A stretch of DNA of 64,000 nt, taken from positions 1 to 64,000 of the forward strand of contig JADJMV010000010.1 of assembly GCA_016709445.1 (NCBI GenBank). Reading direction: 5' to 3'. This stretch comes from Phycisphaerales bacterium (GTDB lineage: Bacteria; Planctomycetota; Phycisphaerae; Phycisphaerales; UBA1924). This document shows positions 16,603 through 24,939 of this stretch, one piece after another. How positions within the stretch are numbered: the first letter of the stretch is position 1; each line of letters opens with the position of its first letter. Made by a program: the position numbers and the translations under genes. The notes below the pieces were generated by a model. The model had not been told where the DNA came from. It ran no database searches and was given only the letters and a program-made list of their open reading frames with translations.

Positions 16603-18249
16603 CTACTGCGCGGCTTTGAGCACGACCTGGGTTTGCTGGTGCAGCTTGACGCGTCGATAGTCCACGGTCACGGTGTCGCCCGGCTCATAGCTGGTCAGGA
16701 CGCGGATGAGTTCCCAATAGTCGCGGACCGGGCGGTGGTCGATGTGGGTGATGATGTCGCCCTGCTTGAGATCGCCGGCCGAGCCCCGGCGGACATAGCT
16801 GGCGATCTCCAGTCCCTCGCCCGTGCCGGTGGCGTCGATCTCGACGCCGAGGGAGGGCATGCCGGGCTTGACGTCTTCGGGCACCTTGGGGAGGTTCCGG
16901 CAGAAGTCGGCGTAGCGGCGGTTGACCTGGTCGATGTCCTGGCCGAAGACGGCCTCGATCGAGGCGAGGCCGGAGGGGTCCTCGCGGTAGTGCTCGACGA
17001 AGTGGGTGTACCAGTCGCGGAGCTTGCCCTCGCGGTACATGAAGAGGAAGAGCACGCGGGCCTGCGCGTATTGGGCAAGCGGGCGCGAGCTGGTGAAACG
17101 CTCGCGTGGGATGTTGCAGAGGTCGCGGAGGTGGAGGAGGTGCCCGGTCTCGGCGAGGAAGCGGGCCTGGTTGGTGCGCCAGCTCTCGACCGGGATCAAC
17201 TCGCCATCGGGCCCGAGGTCGTAATCCTCGATGAGCGAGCACAGACCCTCCTGCACCCAGACGGGGTGCATCTGCCCGTGCCGGGTGTTGCACCGCCAGT
17301 GGATCACGTGCATGAACTCGTGCCGGATGGTGGCGCCGAGATCCATGGTGACGAGCTGCTTCTCGTCGTGGGAGTAGTGGCCCCCGATGGCCTGGCTGAA
17401 GCTGCGTGCGGCCGGGCCATAGGTCTGCGCGGCCCAGATCTGGAAGTCGCGCTGGTTGGGGAGGACGACCAGCACCCAGGCGTCGTCGGGGCCGGCGAGT
17501 TCCTCGTTGACGCCGCCGAAGACGTTGGCCATGGCCCATTCGTAGACCTTGCGGATCTCGGTCTTGGTCTCGGCGAAGGTCTCGTCGTCATAGGCGCACG
17601 CGAAGCCGAGGCGGAGGTCGGGGTCTTTGGTGTAGGTGTAGCGTCCGCCGTAGCGCTCGCGGGCGCGCTCGAGGTCGGTGTCGATGCGCCGGTCGAGGAC
17701 GGCGGCCCAGTTGTCGAGCAGGCCCGACATGGCTTTGGACTTGCGGGCGGCCGCGAGCGAGGGGTCGTGGCGGAGCAGCTCGACATCGGTGAAGCCGTGC
17801 TCGACGGCCTGGACGACGAGCTCGCCCGCCGCGTCGGGCTGGCCCTGGACCGACCTGACGCAGGCGAGGTTGTAGTAGTGGACGAAGTTGCCGGGGTCGG
17901 CGTCGATCAGCTTTCCCAGGGCCCCGGCCGCCCGGTCGAGATCGCCGGAGGCGAAGGCCTGGACGGCCTCGTTGCTGAGGGTGTCGAGTTGATCCTGGGT
18001 GAGTTCGACCGGCTGGCCGGGCTGAGCCTCCACCGGGGCCTCGTTCGGGGCCACGTTCGGGGCCTCGGTCGGGGGCGGGGTCGTGGGCTGGGCTAGGGCT
18101 GCGCCGGACGGGAGGGCGAGCACGGCCGCGATGATGAGCGGGGCGAGCGCGGTTCGCCGTTGTGGTGCGGGCTTCCAGCCTGCACGCCCGCGGAAGTTCG
18201 TGCAGGCTGGAAGCCCGCTCCACAAGGCTTCGAGGTGACAACGGCTCAT
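16603..18249 (-). CDS. Exported metallopeptidase-like protein with TPR and PDZ domains
   Basis: ATG at 18249 overlaps the purN stop as ATGA. The 548-residue product has a signal sequence (ALAPLIIAAVLALPSGAALAQ, about 36-55), then TPR-like helices (about 80-150). A HEFMH metal-binding motif follows (TIRHEFMHVIHWR, about residue 305), with a downstream WVQEGLCSLIEDY that could give the third ligand Glu, as in gluzincin peptidases. The C-terminus is a PDZ-like domain (SLGVEIDA...GLEIASYVRRGSAGDLKQGDIITHIDHRPV). The first about 30 residues are encoded by a palindromic repeat (18161-18224), so this N-terminal extension is odd. Catalytic activity is inferred from the motif only. Confidence 0.83.
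   Translation of the reverse strand: MSRCHLEALWSGLPACTNFRGRAGWKPAPQRRTALAPLIIAAVLALPSGAALAQPTTPPPTEAPNVAPNEAPVEAQPGQPVELTQDQLDTLSNEAVQAFASGDLDRAAGALGKLIDADPGNFVHYYNLACVRSVQGQPDAAGELVVQAVEHGFTDVELLRHDPSLAAARKSKAMSGLLDNWAAVLDRRIDTDLERARERYGGRYTYTKDPDLRLGFACAYDDETFAETKTEIRKVYEWAMANVFGGVNEELAGPDDAWVLVVLPNQRDFQIWAAQTYGPAARSFSQAIGGHYSHDEKQLVTMDLGATIRHEFMHVIHWRCNTRHGQMHPVWVQEGLCSLIEDYDLGPDGELIPVESWRTNQARFLAETGHLLHLRDLCNIPRERFTSSRPLAQYAQARVLFLFMYREGKLRDWYTHFVEHYREDPSGLASIEAVFGQDIDQVNRRYADFCRNLPKVPEDVKPGMPSLGVEIDATGTGEGLEIASYVRRGSAGDLKQGDIITHIDHRPVRDYWELIRVLTSYEPGDTVTVDYRRVKLHQQTQVVLKAAQ
18161..18224. repeat. REP-like 26-bp inverted repeat inside the start of a gene
   Basis: Arms at 18161-18186 and 18199-18224 match at 25 of 26 positions, with a 12-base loop; the arm core is GCGGGCTTCCAGCCTGCACG. 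The GTGG at the outer end and the size resemble REP-type elements mobilised by RAYT transposases. It lies within the coding start of the metallopeptidase-like gene and would be translated as SGLPACTNFRGRAGWKPAP. Confidence 0.8.
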
Positions 18250-18854
18250 CGGACGCCCCCAGGCGCGTCCACGCGCTGCCCGGCGAGCAGCATCCGCAGG
18301 GCCTCGGGATAGGCGAGACACTCCTGCTCGAAGACGCGCGCGGCCAGGGTTTCGGGTGTATCGCCGGGCAGCACAGGGCAGCGACGCTGCAGGATGGTTC
18401 GCCCGTGGTCGAACTGCTCGTCGACGAGGTGGACGGTGCACCCGGATTCGGAATCGCCAGAGGCGAGGACGGCCTCGTGCACGTGGTGGCCGTACATGCG
18501 GTGTCCCCCATGGCGGGGGAGCAGCGCGGGATGGATGTTGACGATGCGGCCGGCGTACTGCGCGGGGACTTCGACGAGCTTGAGGTATCCGGCGAGCACG
18601 ACCAGAGCGATTCGTGCCCGGTCGAGGCGCTGTTGCAGGAGTGCGGCCGGTATGACGCCGGGAATGACTTCGACGGTCAGGCCCCGGTCCCGCGCCCGCT
18701 TGGCGCCCGCACATTCCTTGCTTGCAACGACCAGCGCGATCCGGGCGTCGAGCTGTCCGGCGTCGATCTGGTCTTGGAGGTTGAGGAGCGTGCGCCCGCC
18801 GCCGCTGAGGAGGACGGCCAGTCGCGAGGGGTGCTGGCGGGCCGGGTTGGTCAC
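18246..18854 (-). CDS. purN: Phosphoribosylglycinamide formyltransferase (GART)
   Basis: PurN transfers a formyl group from 10-formyl-tetrahydrofolate to GAR in purine synthesis. The 202-residue product has the expected length and motifs: RLAVLLSGGGRTLLNL at the N-terminus, IVNIHPALLP (catalytic Asn and His) near residue 103, HGGHRMYGHHVHEAVLASG, and SGCTVHLVDEQFDHG with the catalytic Asp near 141. The start is GTG, overlapping the upstream STAS stop as GTGA; its own stop overlaps the next gene as ATGA. The usual first-motif Gly-Ser-Asn is GGGRT here, a common bacterial variant. Confidence 0.94.
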   Translation of the reverse strand: MTNPARQHPSRLAVLLSGGGRTLLNLQDQIDAGQLDARIALVVASKECAGAKRARDRGLTVEVIPGVIPAALLQQRLDRARIALVVLAGYLKLVEVPAQYAGRIVNIHPALLPRHGGHRMYGHHVHEAVLASGDSESGCTVHLVDEQFDHGRTILQRRCPVLPGDTPETLAARVFEQECLAYPEALRMLLAGQRVDAPGGVR

Positions 18855-19198
18855 TTGAAGACCTTGAGGGCCGATTCGCGGTCGGGCTTGATCTGGAGGA
18901 CCTTGTCGAGCCGGGCGATCTTCATCATGCCGAGGATGTCCTCGCCGAGGCCGAAAATGGCGAGCTGGCCCCCGCCCGCGCGGCAGGACTTGTTAATGGT
19001 GAGGAGGGCGCCCAGCCCCGCGGAGGCCAGGAGCGTGACGTCGGAGAGATCGACGGCGACGCGCCACGCGGCGGCGGGCCCGGCGGCGACGATCTCGTCG
19101 CGGATGACGGCGGCCTCTCGCTCGGTCACCTTGCTCGGGACAAGCCGGGCGATGATCGCGAGTCCGGAGTGCTCGAAATCGACATACTGGGCGGCCAT
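18851..19198 (-). CDS. STAS-domain protein (anti-sigma factor antagonist type)
   Basis: The 115-residue single-domain protein shows the STAS fold pattern: RVAVDLSDVTLLASAGLGALLTINKSCRAGGGQLAIFGLGEDILGMMKIARLDKVLQI. The Ser in ASAGLGALL (about residue 60) is where anti-sigma antagonists are phosphorylated by a partner kinase. No RsbW-like kinase or matching sigma factor lies beside it; purN and a peptidase-like gene follow with overlapping stops, suggesting one transcript. ATG at 19198 is the only sensible start. Confidence 0.9.
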   Translation of the reverse strand: MAAQYVDFEHSGLAIIARLVPSKVTEREAAVIRDEIVAAGPAAAWRVAVDLSDVTLLASAGLGALLTINKSCRAGGGQLAIFGLGEDILGMMKIARLDKVLQIKPDRESALKVFK

Positions 19199-19228
19199 GC
19201 CGGGAGTGTAGCGGCGGAGGCGGGCTCT

Positions 19229-19573
19229 TCAGACCGAGGGCGGGGAGTTGAACGGGATGGGGTGGCCGTCGGCGTTCACCGCGACCATGGTCATGGTCGC
19301 TGCGGTGACGGAGGCGAGGCTGCCGTCGAGGTACCGTTCCGCTTCGACCTCGACCTCGACGGTGACGCTCTTGGTGCCCTCGCGGACGGTGCGGGTGTAG
19401 AAGTTGACGATGTCGCCCAGGTGCACGGGGGCCTTGAAGTCGACGCGGTCGAGGCTGGCGGTGACCCAGCGGTGGGCGCCGTGGGTGCGTGCCTCAACAA
19501 ACCCAGCCTGGTCGATGTAGCTGAGGATGACGCCGCCGAAGATCGTGCCGTACTGGTTGGTGTCACGGGGCAT
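19229..19573 (-). CDS. Acyl-CoA thioesterase, YciA-like hotdog fold (start uncertain)
   Basis: The 114 residues from ATG 19573 read MPRDTNQYGTIFGGVILSYIDQAGFVEA, with the hotdog-thioesterase Asn/Asp and G-x-I-F-G-G motif. HRWVTASLDRVDFKAPVHLGDIVNFYTRTV and SVTVEVEVEAERY follow. Family members normally have a first strand matching LALRVVT, which is encoded in frame just before this ATG. The true start is therefore probably upstream, perhaps at GTG 19579 or beyond an undetected frameshift. The product likely hydrolyses acyl-CoA in the cytoplasm. Confidence 0.82.
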   Translation of the reverse strand: MPRDTNQYGTIFGGVILSYIDQAGFVEARTHGAHRWVTASLDRVDFKAPVHLGDIVNFYTRTVREGTKSVTVEVEVEAERYLDGSLASVTAATMTMVAVNADGHPIPFNSPPSV

Positions 19574-19647
19574 CGTCACGACGCGGAGGGCGAGGCGTCG
19601 GGCGGGGCTGAGCGTGCGGCTTGGGCATGGGCAGCGGGATCGGGAAT

Positions 19648-19680
19648 GCCACCTGCCCGGAGGAGATTTGGGCAGGTGGC
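19648..19680. repeat. Inverted repeat upstream of the thioesterase
   Basis: An 11-bp perfect stem (GCCACCTGCCC / GGGCAGGTGGC) with an 11-base loop lies between the divergent thioesterase and DinB genes. No T-run follows on either strand, so a terminator is unlikely; it may be a leader hairpin or a small repeat. The rest of the 294-base gap shows nothing definite. Confidence 0.5.
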
Positions 19681-19867
19681 GTGCGGGGCGGGGCTGGACA
19701 CCCCGCTCCCGGGTCAGGCGTCGTGCGGCCCCTTCGGGCCGGGCTCTCCTCCGGCGGACGGCGGAGGTTATACCAGGGTTGGGGCTTCCTGTCGACTCGC
19801 GGGGCGAGGGTGTCAACGATCCCTCGTCGGGGGCGGGGCCCGGAACCGGGCGAAAGGAGTGCGGACC

Positions 19868-20473
19868 ATGGCTCACGACGGGTGCTGCGGCGGAACTGGG
19901 GCGTGCCGGACGAACGAGGCGGGCGAGGCGAGGCTGCACGAGGGGCTGATCGTGCGGTATCTGCGAGGGGTCGAGAACTTCGACGAGCGGCTGTTCGACC
20001 TGACCGACGAGCAGACGGACACGGCGTTCCAAGCCGATGCGGGCGTGGGCCGCTGGCCGGTACGGGTGCTGCTGGGGCATCTGGCCGACGCGGAGTTGGT
20101 CTACACCCACCGGATCCGGCGGACGATCGCCGAGGATGCACCGGTGCTGTCGCTGTGGGATGAGAACGCGTTCGTCGACGGAGGCATCTACGGGCCCGAG
20201 CTGCGTCCGCCGGTAGCGGGGTTCGTGGCCGCGATCCACACCATGCGCCGGTGGACGGCGGAGCTGCTCATGTCGCTGACGCCCGAGCAGTGGGAGCGCA
20301 AGGCGATGCACCCCGAGCGCGGAGAGATGACGGTGCGGCAGATGGTGGAGGGCGTTGCAAAGCACCTCGAGCACCACAACGACTTTCTGCAGAAGAAGGT
20401 CGACCTCTTCCTGGGGGCGGCGGAGACGGGCGGGTCTTGCGGGTCGGGCTGCTGCTGTCATGGGAAGGGGTAA
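19868..20473 (+). CDS. DinB-family protein with cysteine-rich ends
   Basis: ATG at 19868 follows AAAGGAG by about 9 bases. The 201-residue protein has the DinB/YfiT four-helix pattern: LIVRYLRGVENFDERLFDL, VRVLLGHLADAELVYTHRIRRTI, and MTVRQMVEGVAKHLEHHNDFLQKKVDLF near the C-terminus. The His in GHLADAE and those in HLEHHNDF are the usual metal ligands. Unusually, both ends are cysteine-rich (HDGCCGGTGAC at the start; SCGSGCCCHGKG at the end), which could bind a second metal. DinB proteins are often thiol- or metal-dependent transferases; the substrate here is unknown. Confidence 0.88.
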   Translation: MAHDGCCGGTGACRTNEAGEARLHEGLIVRYLRGVENFDERLFDLTDEQTDTAFQADAGVGRWPVRVLLGHLADAELVYTHRIRRTIAEDAPVLSLWDENAFVDGGIYGPELRPPVAGFVAAIHTMRRWTAELLMSLTPEQWERKAMHPERGEMTVRQMVEGVAKHLEHHNDFLQKKVDLFLGAAETGGSCGSGCCCHGKG

Positions 20474-20496
20474 GGGACGCCGAGACCTGCGGGGCC

Positions 20497-20547
20497 AGAG
20501 ACGCAGAGACAAAGAGACGCAGAGACGCAGAGACGAAGAGACGAAGT
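20497..20547. repeat. Degenerate tandem GAGACGCA/GAGACGAA repeat
   Basis: About six units of an 8-base motif (AGACGCAG / AGACGAAG, with one AGACAAAG) stand in a row between the DinB gene and nadB. It does not code for a recognisable protein. Confidence 0.75.
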
Positions 20548-20638
20548 GGGGGGGCGGGGAGGCGGTTGACGCGGTTCCACACCAAGGTGAGGGCCGGCCG
20601 GTCGGACTTTGCGGCACTCTCCTTCTCCCGGAGCATGG

Positions 20639-22306
20639 ATGGAACGAGTCTTCAATGATCGCCGGTACCTGATCCCCTTCCGCTCCACGCTGCTGCCGCA
20701 GATCTTCACGGATGTGCTGGTGGTGGGGGGTGGTGTGGCGGGGCTGCGGTCGGCGATCGCCGCCGCCTCGGCCGACGCGGATGTGATCGTGCTGTCGAAG
20801 ACCGATCTCACCCAGACCAACACGGCGTGGGCGCAGGGCGGCATCGCCTCGGTGATGGAGGCCGAGGACACGTTCGAGGCCCACGTGGAGGACACGCTGG
20901 TCGCCGGGGCCGGCCTGTGCGACGAGCCGGTGGTACGCCTCGTCGTCGAACAAGGCCCGGACCGGCTCCGCGAGTGCCTCGATTGGGGCATGCAGCTCGA
21001 CCGCACGGCGGGCGGCGCCCTCGCCGTGGGGCGCGAGGGCGGGCACTCGGCACGGCGCATCTACCACTCGGGCGGCGACGCGACGGGGGCCGAGTTGCAG
21101 CGCTGCCTGACGGCCAAGGCGCGGAGCGTCCCCAACATCCGCATCTTCGAGAAGTGCTTCCTGCTCGACCTGCTCACCCCGAGCGACGACGCCGGCGCGC
21201 CGGTGCTCGGCGCAATCACCCACCACCCCAAGTTCGGGCTGCAGGTCATCTGGGCCCGCTCCACCATACTCGCCAGCGGCGGGGCGGGGATGGTGTATCG
21301 CGAGACGACCAACCCCCACGCCGCCACCGGCGACGGGCTCGCGGCCGCGTACCGCGCCGGGGTCGAAACGGCCGACATGGCCTTCATGCAGTTCCACCCC
21401 ACGGTGCTCTACCTCCCAGGCGCGGCGCGGTCGCTGATCTCGGAGGCGGTGCGGGGCGAGGGGGCGTACCTGCTCGACGCCTCGGGCCGGCGGTTCATGC
21501 TCGACGTGCACGAGCTGGCGGAGCTGGCGCCGCGCGACATCGTCAGCCGCGCGATCGTGCGGCAGATCGCCAGCCAGGGCGGGCAGCAGGTGTGGCTGGA
21601 CTGCCGGCACCTCAAGGGCTTCCGCGAGCGGTTCCCGGGCATCAGCGCGTTGCTCGAACGGTTCGATCTGAACCCGGGGCAGGACTTGATCCCGGTGCAC
21701 CCGGCGGCCCACTACACGATCGGCGGCGTGCGCACCGACGCCGTGGGGCACACCAACGTGCCAGGGCTCTACGCCGTCGGAGAGGCCTCCTGCTCCGGGC
21801 TGCACGGGGCCAACCGGCTCGCGAGCAACTCGCTGCTGGAGGGGCTGGTGTTCGGCGAGATCGCCGGCCTCGCGGCCGCGAAGAACGGTGAGGCGACCGG
21901 CAAGCCCACCAAGCTCGTCAGCGACATCCGACCCAGCATGCACGGCGAGATCGACCTCTCGGACATCCGGTCGAGCCTGCGATCCGCGATGTGGCGGAAC
22001 GTGGGGATCGAGCGGGCGGGTGAGAAGCTGCTCGACGCGGTGGAGATGTTTGACTTCTGGGGCCGGTACACGCTCGACAAGATCTTCGACGACCCGGCGG
22101 GCTGGGAGACGCAGAACCTGCTGCTGATCGGGGCGCTGATGGCGAGGTCGGCGCTGTGGCGAGAGGAGTCGCGGGGCTGCCACACGCGGGAGGACTTCCG
22201 CGAGGCCCGCGACGCGTTCCATGTGCACGACTGCTGGCGGCGCGGGCGCGGAGAGCCGGAGGCGAGGCCGGTCGAGACGCCGGTGGCGCGGGGGGATGCG
22301 TCGTGA
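20639..22306 (+). CDS. nadB: L-aspartate oxidase
   Basis: NadB oxidises L-aspartate to iminoaspartate with FAD, the first step of de novo NAD synthesis. From ATG 20639 (GGAG 5 bases upstream) the 555-residue product shows DVLVVGGGVAGLRSAIAAA (FAD-binding Rossmann), TNTAWAQGGIASV, HSARRIYHSGGDATGAE, ASGGAGMVYRETTNPHAATGDG, MQFHPTVLY, HYTIGGVRTD, LYAVGEASCSGLHGANRLASNSLLEGLVFG and the C-terminal helical domain. No nadA or nadC is adjacent. The stop overlaps the next start as GTGA. Confidence 0.96.
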   Translation: MERVFNDRRYLIPFRSTLLPQIFTDVLVVGGGVAGLRSAIAAASADADVIVLSKTDLTQTNTAWAQGGIASVMEAEDTFEAHVEDTLVAGAGLCDEPVVRLVVEQGPDRLRECLDWGMQLDRTAGGALAVGREGGHSARRIYHSGGDATGAELQRCLTAKARSVPNIRIFEKCFLLDLLTPSDDAGAPVLGAITHHPKFGLQVIWARSTILASGGAGMVYRETTNPHAATGDGLAAAYRAGVETADMAFMQFHPTVLYLPGAARSLISEAVRGEGAYLLDASGRRFMLDVHELAELAPRDIVSRAIVRQIASQGGQQVWLDCRHLKGFRERFPGISALLERFDLNPGQDLIPVHPAAHYTIGGVRTDAVGHTNVPGLYAVGEASCSGLHGANRLASNSLLEGLVFGEIAGLAAAKNGEATGKPTKLVSDIRPSMHGEIDLSDIRSSLRSAMWRNVGIERAGEKLLDAVEMFDFWGRYTLDKIFDDPAGWETQNLLLIGALMARSALWREESRGCHTREDFREARDAFHVHDCWRRGRGEPEARPVETPVARGDAS

Positions 22307-23049
22307 GGTGGTGCAGGACCCACGCTCTGGCCGTCCTCGCCCTGTCCGGCGCCCTCGCCGGCTGCTCTTACGAGAAGACGGTCTACCGCCGGCCGATGCT
22401 CTCGGGGCTGCCCGGCGTGATCAGCGGCGGCGACATGATGAGCGAGAAGCCGATGGGGTACCAGGACCCCCGGGTATCCCAGGACGGCCGGATCACGATC
22501 GACCGGGGGGACGGTTCCAAGGTGCTGGTCGCGCGCTCGGCGCGGGACCTGATGGCGCACATCTACTCCACGCTCAAGGCCGACCAAAGGGATGTCTTCA
22601 CCGCGCAGGTGCTCTGCGACGCAACGCGGCAGGAGTTCGTCGAGCGGGGCTTCGAGCCGGGAGAGGCATTCGCGTATCTCAAGGAGCACGAGGGCGAGGT
22701 CGCGGCGCTCTTCGGGCGCATGCCCGGCGGGGAATACACCCCGGGCGTCGTGCTCAGGCAGATCTCCGGGAATGTCTACCGCGTGGCCCTGTCACCCAAG
22801 GCCGCCGAGGGACTGAACTGGTGCGGGTTTGACATGGTCTGGGAGGGGGGACGGATGGAGACCGAGGGGGGCGACGACGCACCCCAGGTCACGGTGCCCA
22901 CGCTCGAGGAGGCGGTCAAGCAGACCGGCTCGGTCTCGGGGGCCACCGCGCTGATCGCCGACGCCAAGGCCCGACAGCCCAGGCACACGTTCATCCAGAG
23001 CGGCTGGAAGCTGCGGTGGTTCGTCCCGACGCCGCCCAAGGACGAGTAG
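22303..23049 (+). CDS. Lipoprotein of unknown function
   Basis: A GTG start overlaps the nadB stop (GTGA) and gives 248 residues. It opens with a lipoprotein signal (RWCRTHALAVLALSGALAGC, lipobox LAGC, Cys at 21), so it should be membrane-anchored. The rest (RPMLSGLPGVISGG, RDLMAHIYSTLKADQRDVFTAQVL, EFVERGFEPGEAFAYLKEHEGEVAALFGRMPGGEYTP) matches no family I can name. Translational coupling to nadB suggests co-expression rather than a shared function. Confidence 0.8.
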   Translation: MRWCRTHALAVLALSGALAGCSYEKTVYRRPMLSGLPGVISGGDMMSEKPMGYQDPRVSQDGRITIDRGDGSKVLVARSARDLMAHIYSTLKADQRDVFTAQVLCDATRQEFVERGFEPGEAFAYLKEHEGEVAALFGRMPGGEYTPGVVLRQISGNVYRVALSPKAAEGLNWCGFDMVWEGGRMETEGGDDAPQVTVPTLEEAVKQTGSVSGATALIADAKARQPRHTFIQSGWKLRWFVPTPPKDE

Positions 23050-23167
23050 GTGTGGGCCCGGTTCCCCCGGACGGGGGAGCTCCGGCGGGGTGAGCCTCCC
23101 AAGCGGTGTGCATCCGCCCGGGCCGGTCTGTACACTCGCCGCCACAACCCGAAGGGGGGAAGCAACG

Positions 23168-23494
23168 ATGATCGTCGTGAATACAGAGACTGTGCCCGGA
23201 CGCCCGGTCATGGAAGTCCTCGGGCTGGTGCAGGGGAACACGGTGCGGGCCAAGCACGTCGGCCGAGACATCACGGCCGGGCTGAAAAACCTCGTCGGCG
23301 GCGAGCTCAAGGGCTACACCGAATTGCTGACCGAGTCGCGCCGGCAGGCGGTCGAGCGCATGATCGCGCAGGCCAACGAGCTGCGGGCCGACGCGGTCGT
23401 CAACGTGCGGTTCAGCACCAGCGCGGTGACCTCCGGCGCGGCGGAGTTGTACGCGTACGGGACGGCCGTGAGACTGAGCGCCCCGGGGGCGTAG
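23168..23494 (+). CDS. YbjQ/UPF0145-family protein
   Basis: The 108-residue protein starts at ATG 23168 after AAGGGGGGAAG. It has the YbjQ pattern: TVPGRPVMEVLGLVQGNTVRAKHVGRDITAGLKNLVGGELKGYTELLTESRRQAVERMIAQANELRADAVVNVRFSTS. These small proteins form a pentameric ring and are loosely labelled heavy-metal-binding; the biochemical role is unknown. A second family member follows after 9 bases. Confidence 0.92.
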   Translation: MIVVNTETVPGRPVMEVLGLVQGNTVRAKHVGRDITAGLKNLVGGELKGYTELLTESRRQAVERMIAQANELRADAVVNVRFSTSAVTSGAAELYAYGTAVRLSAPGA

Positions 23495-23503
23495 GGGGAT
23501 CCG

Positions 23504-24001
23504 ATGCAGGACTCTGACACGGCCGAGTCCCTCCTCGGGCTCGCCTTCGTGTACGGCATCCCCGTCCTCCTGCTCGCAGCCGGCTTCGGCGCGGGTCGGC
23601 ACGCCGAGCGCAAGCACCTGAAGAATCTCGCGGCCCGCGAGGCGGCCGTGGCCGGCGTGATGCTCACCAATGTGTCGTGGTATCCCGGCGGGGGGCTCAC
23701 GGCGAGCGCCAACGCCGTCTACGCCGAGGCGGTGATCGCGACGGACTACTTCAAAGAGTTCCTCGGCAAGCTCGTGAAGTTTTTCGGCGGTGAGCTGCGG
23801 GCCTACCGGCGGTTGATGGACCGGGCGCGGCGCGAGGCGATTGTGCGTCTGGCCGAGCAGGCCAGGGATGCCGGGTGCGACGCGGTGTGCAACGTCCGTC
23901 TGGCGTCGGCGGACGTGGGGGGCAGCACCTCGAACCGCAAGGGGGCGGCCATGGTCGCGATCCTCGCCTGGGGCACCGCCTACAAGCGCGAGCAGGCCTG
24001 A
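23504..24001 (+). CDS. Membrane-anchored YbjQ/UPF0145-family protein
   Basis: This 165-residue paralogue of the preceding gene has an extra N-terminal membrane span (LLGLAFVYGIPVLLLAAGFGAG, about 9-31). The family core follows (TDYFKEFLGKLVKFFGGELRAYRRLMDRARREAIVRLAEQARDAGCDAVCNVRLASADV). A soluble and a membrane-tethered copy side by side suggest they may assemble together, which is inference. The next gene starts 12 bases later. Confidence 0.88.
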   Translation: MQDSDTAESLLGLAFVYGIPVLLLAAGFGAGRHAERKHLKNLAAREAAVAGVMLTNVSWYPGGGLTASANAVYAEAVIATDYFKEFLGKLVKFFGGELRAYRRLMDRARREAIVRLAEQARDAGCDAVCNVRLASADVGGSTSNRKGAAMVAILAWGTAYKREQA

Positions 24002-24012
24002 CGGCCCCCGCG

Positions 24013-24789
24013 ATGAAGCGCCGGCGCGATCGTGATCCATCCGTCTTCGCCGAACCCCAGATGCCCGGGGCGGGCGAGGCCCGTCCCGATCCCTCGGAGC
24101 GGGCGGCCGACCGGGCCCCGATCGGGGCCGAGCTGGACTCTCCAGCGGAGGAGGCAGCCCGATCGGTCTTTGACGAGCCGGCCTTCGACGCGAGTCTCGC
24201 CGGGGGCGTGGGCGCGGGAGCATGCACCTACCGGGTGTGGCTGGAGGACCGGCGGGCCGAGACCAGCCGGTTCGAGTCGGGCTATTGGACGGTGCTGATC
24301 GCGCTGACCGGGGGGCCCCTGGCGGTCGTGGGCACGTTCGTCTCGACGCTTTACGGGGGCGGGTCGGTGTTTGCGCTGCTCGCGGTGGCGGTGATCGGGC
24401 CCTCGATCGAGGAGGTGATGAAGGCGGTCGCCCTGATGATGGTGGTGGAGAAGCGGCCCTACCTCTTCCGATCGCCCTCGCAGATCGTGCTCGCCGGCGC
24501 CTGCTCGGGGCTGGTGTTCTCGATCATCGAGAACCTGCTCTACACGTTCGTCTATATCGACCATCCCTCGGCCAGGATCATCGCCTGGCGGTGGACGGTC
24601 TGCACGGCGCTCCACACCGTCTGCACCACCATCACCTCCATCGGGCTGGCCCGGTGCTGGTCGCAGGGCATGCGGGAGGGAAGGAAGCCCGACCTCGAGC
24701 GGGGGGCGGCCTATCTCATCGCCGCGGTGGTCATCCACGGCGCCTACAACGCGATCATGTCGGGACTCGCGATGACGGGCATGTTCTGA
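24013..24789 (+). CDS. PrsW-family membrane metalloprotease-like protein
   Basis: The 258-residue protein from ATG 24013 has a charged N-terminal tail of about 90 residues, then several membrane spans. The PrsW/CPBP-like motifs are present: GPSIEEVMKAVALMM (EExxK), GLVFSIIENLLYTF (FSxxEN), TALHTVCTTI and VVIHGAYNAIMSG (HGxxN). PrsW cleaves anti-sigma factors inside the membrane in Bacillus; the target here is unknown. The tight spacing puts it in one unit with the two YbjQ proteins. Confidence 0.88.
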   Translation: MKRRRDRDPSVFAEPQMPGAGEARPDPSERAADRAPIGAELDSPAEEAARSVFDEPAFDASLAGGVGAGACTYRVWLEDRRAETSRFESGYWTVLIALTGGPLAVVGTFVSTLYGGGSVFALLAVAVIGPSIEEVMKAVALMMVVEKRPYLFRSPSQIVLAGACSGLVFSIIENLLYTFVYIDHPSARIIAWRWTVCTALHTVCTTITSIGLARCWSQGMREGRKPDLERGAAYLIAAVVIHGAYNAIMSGLAMTGMF

Positions 24790-24939
24790 GCCGGTGTCCG
24801 CCCCGGGGGCCCGACCCGGCGCGCCGGGCGCGGGCGCCAAACGCCGGTGACGGACCCCGAATGATGAAGGGAATGAGGAGGGGCTGGCGAGAGGCCCGCA
24901 TAGGGCTGGCAAGGGGCGCTGGGGCTATGCTCCCGAGCC

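Noticed and set aside
20497..20547. CRISPR-like array
   Set aside because: The units are 8 bases with no spacers; it is a simple tandem repeat. No cas genes or other arrays occur in the window.
19229..22228. 999-codon open frame on the minus strand
   Set aside because: Only its last about 115 codons are a real thioesterase; the rest is antisense to nadB and the DinB gene and has no coherent domain.
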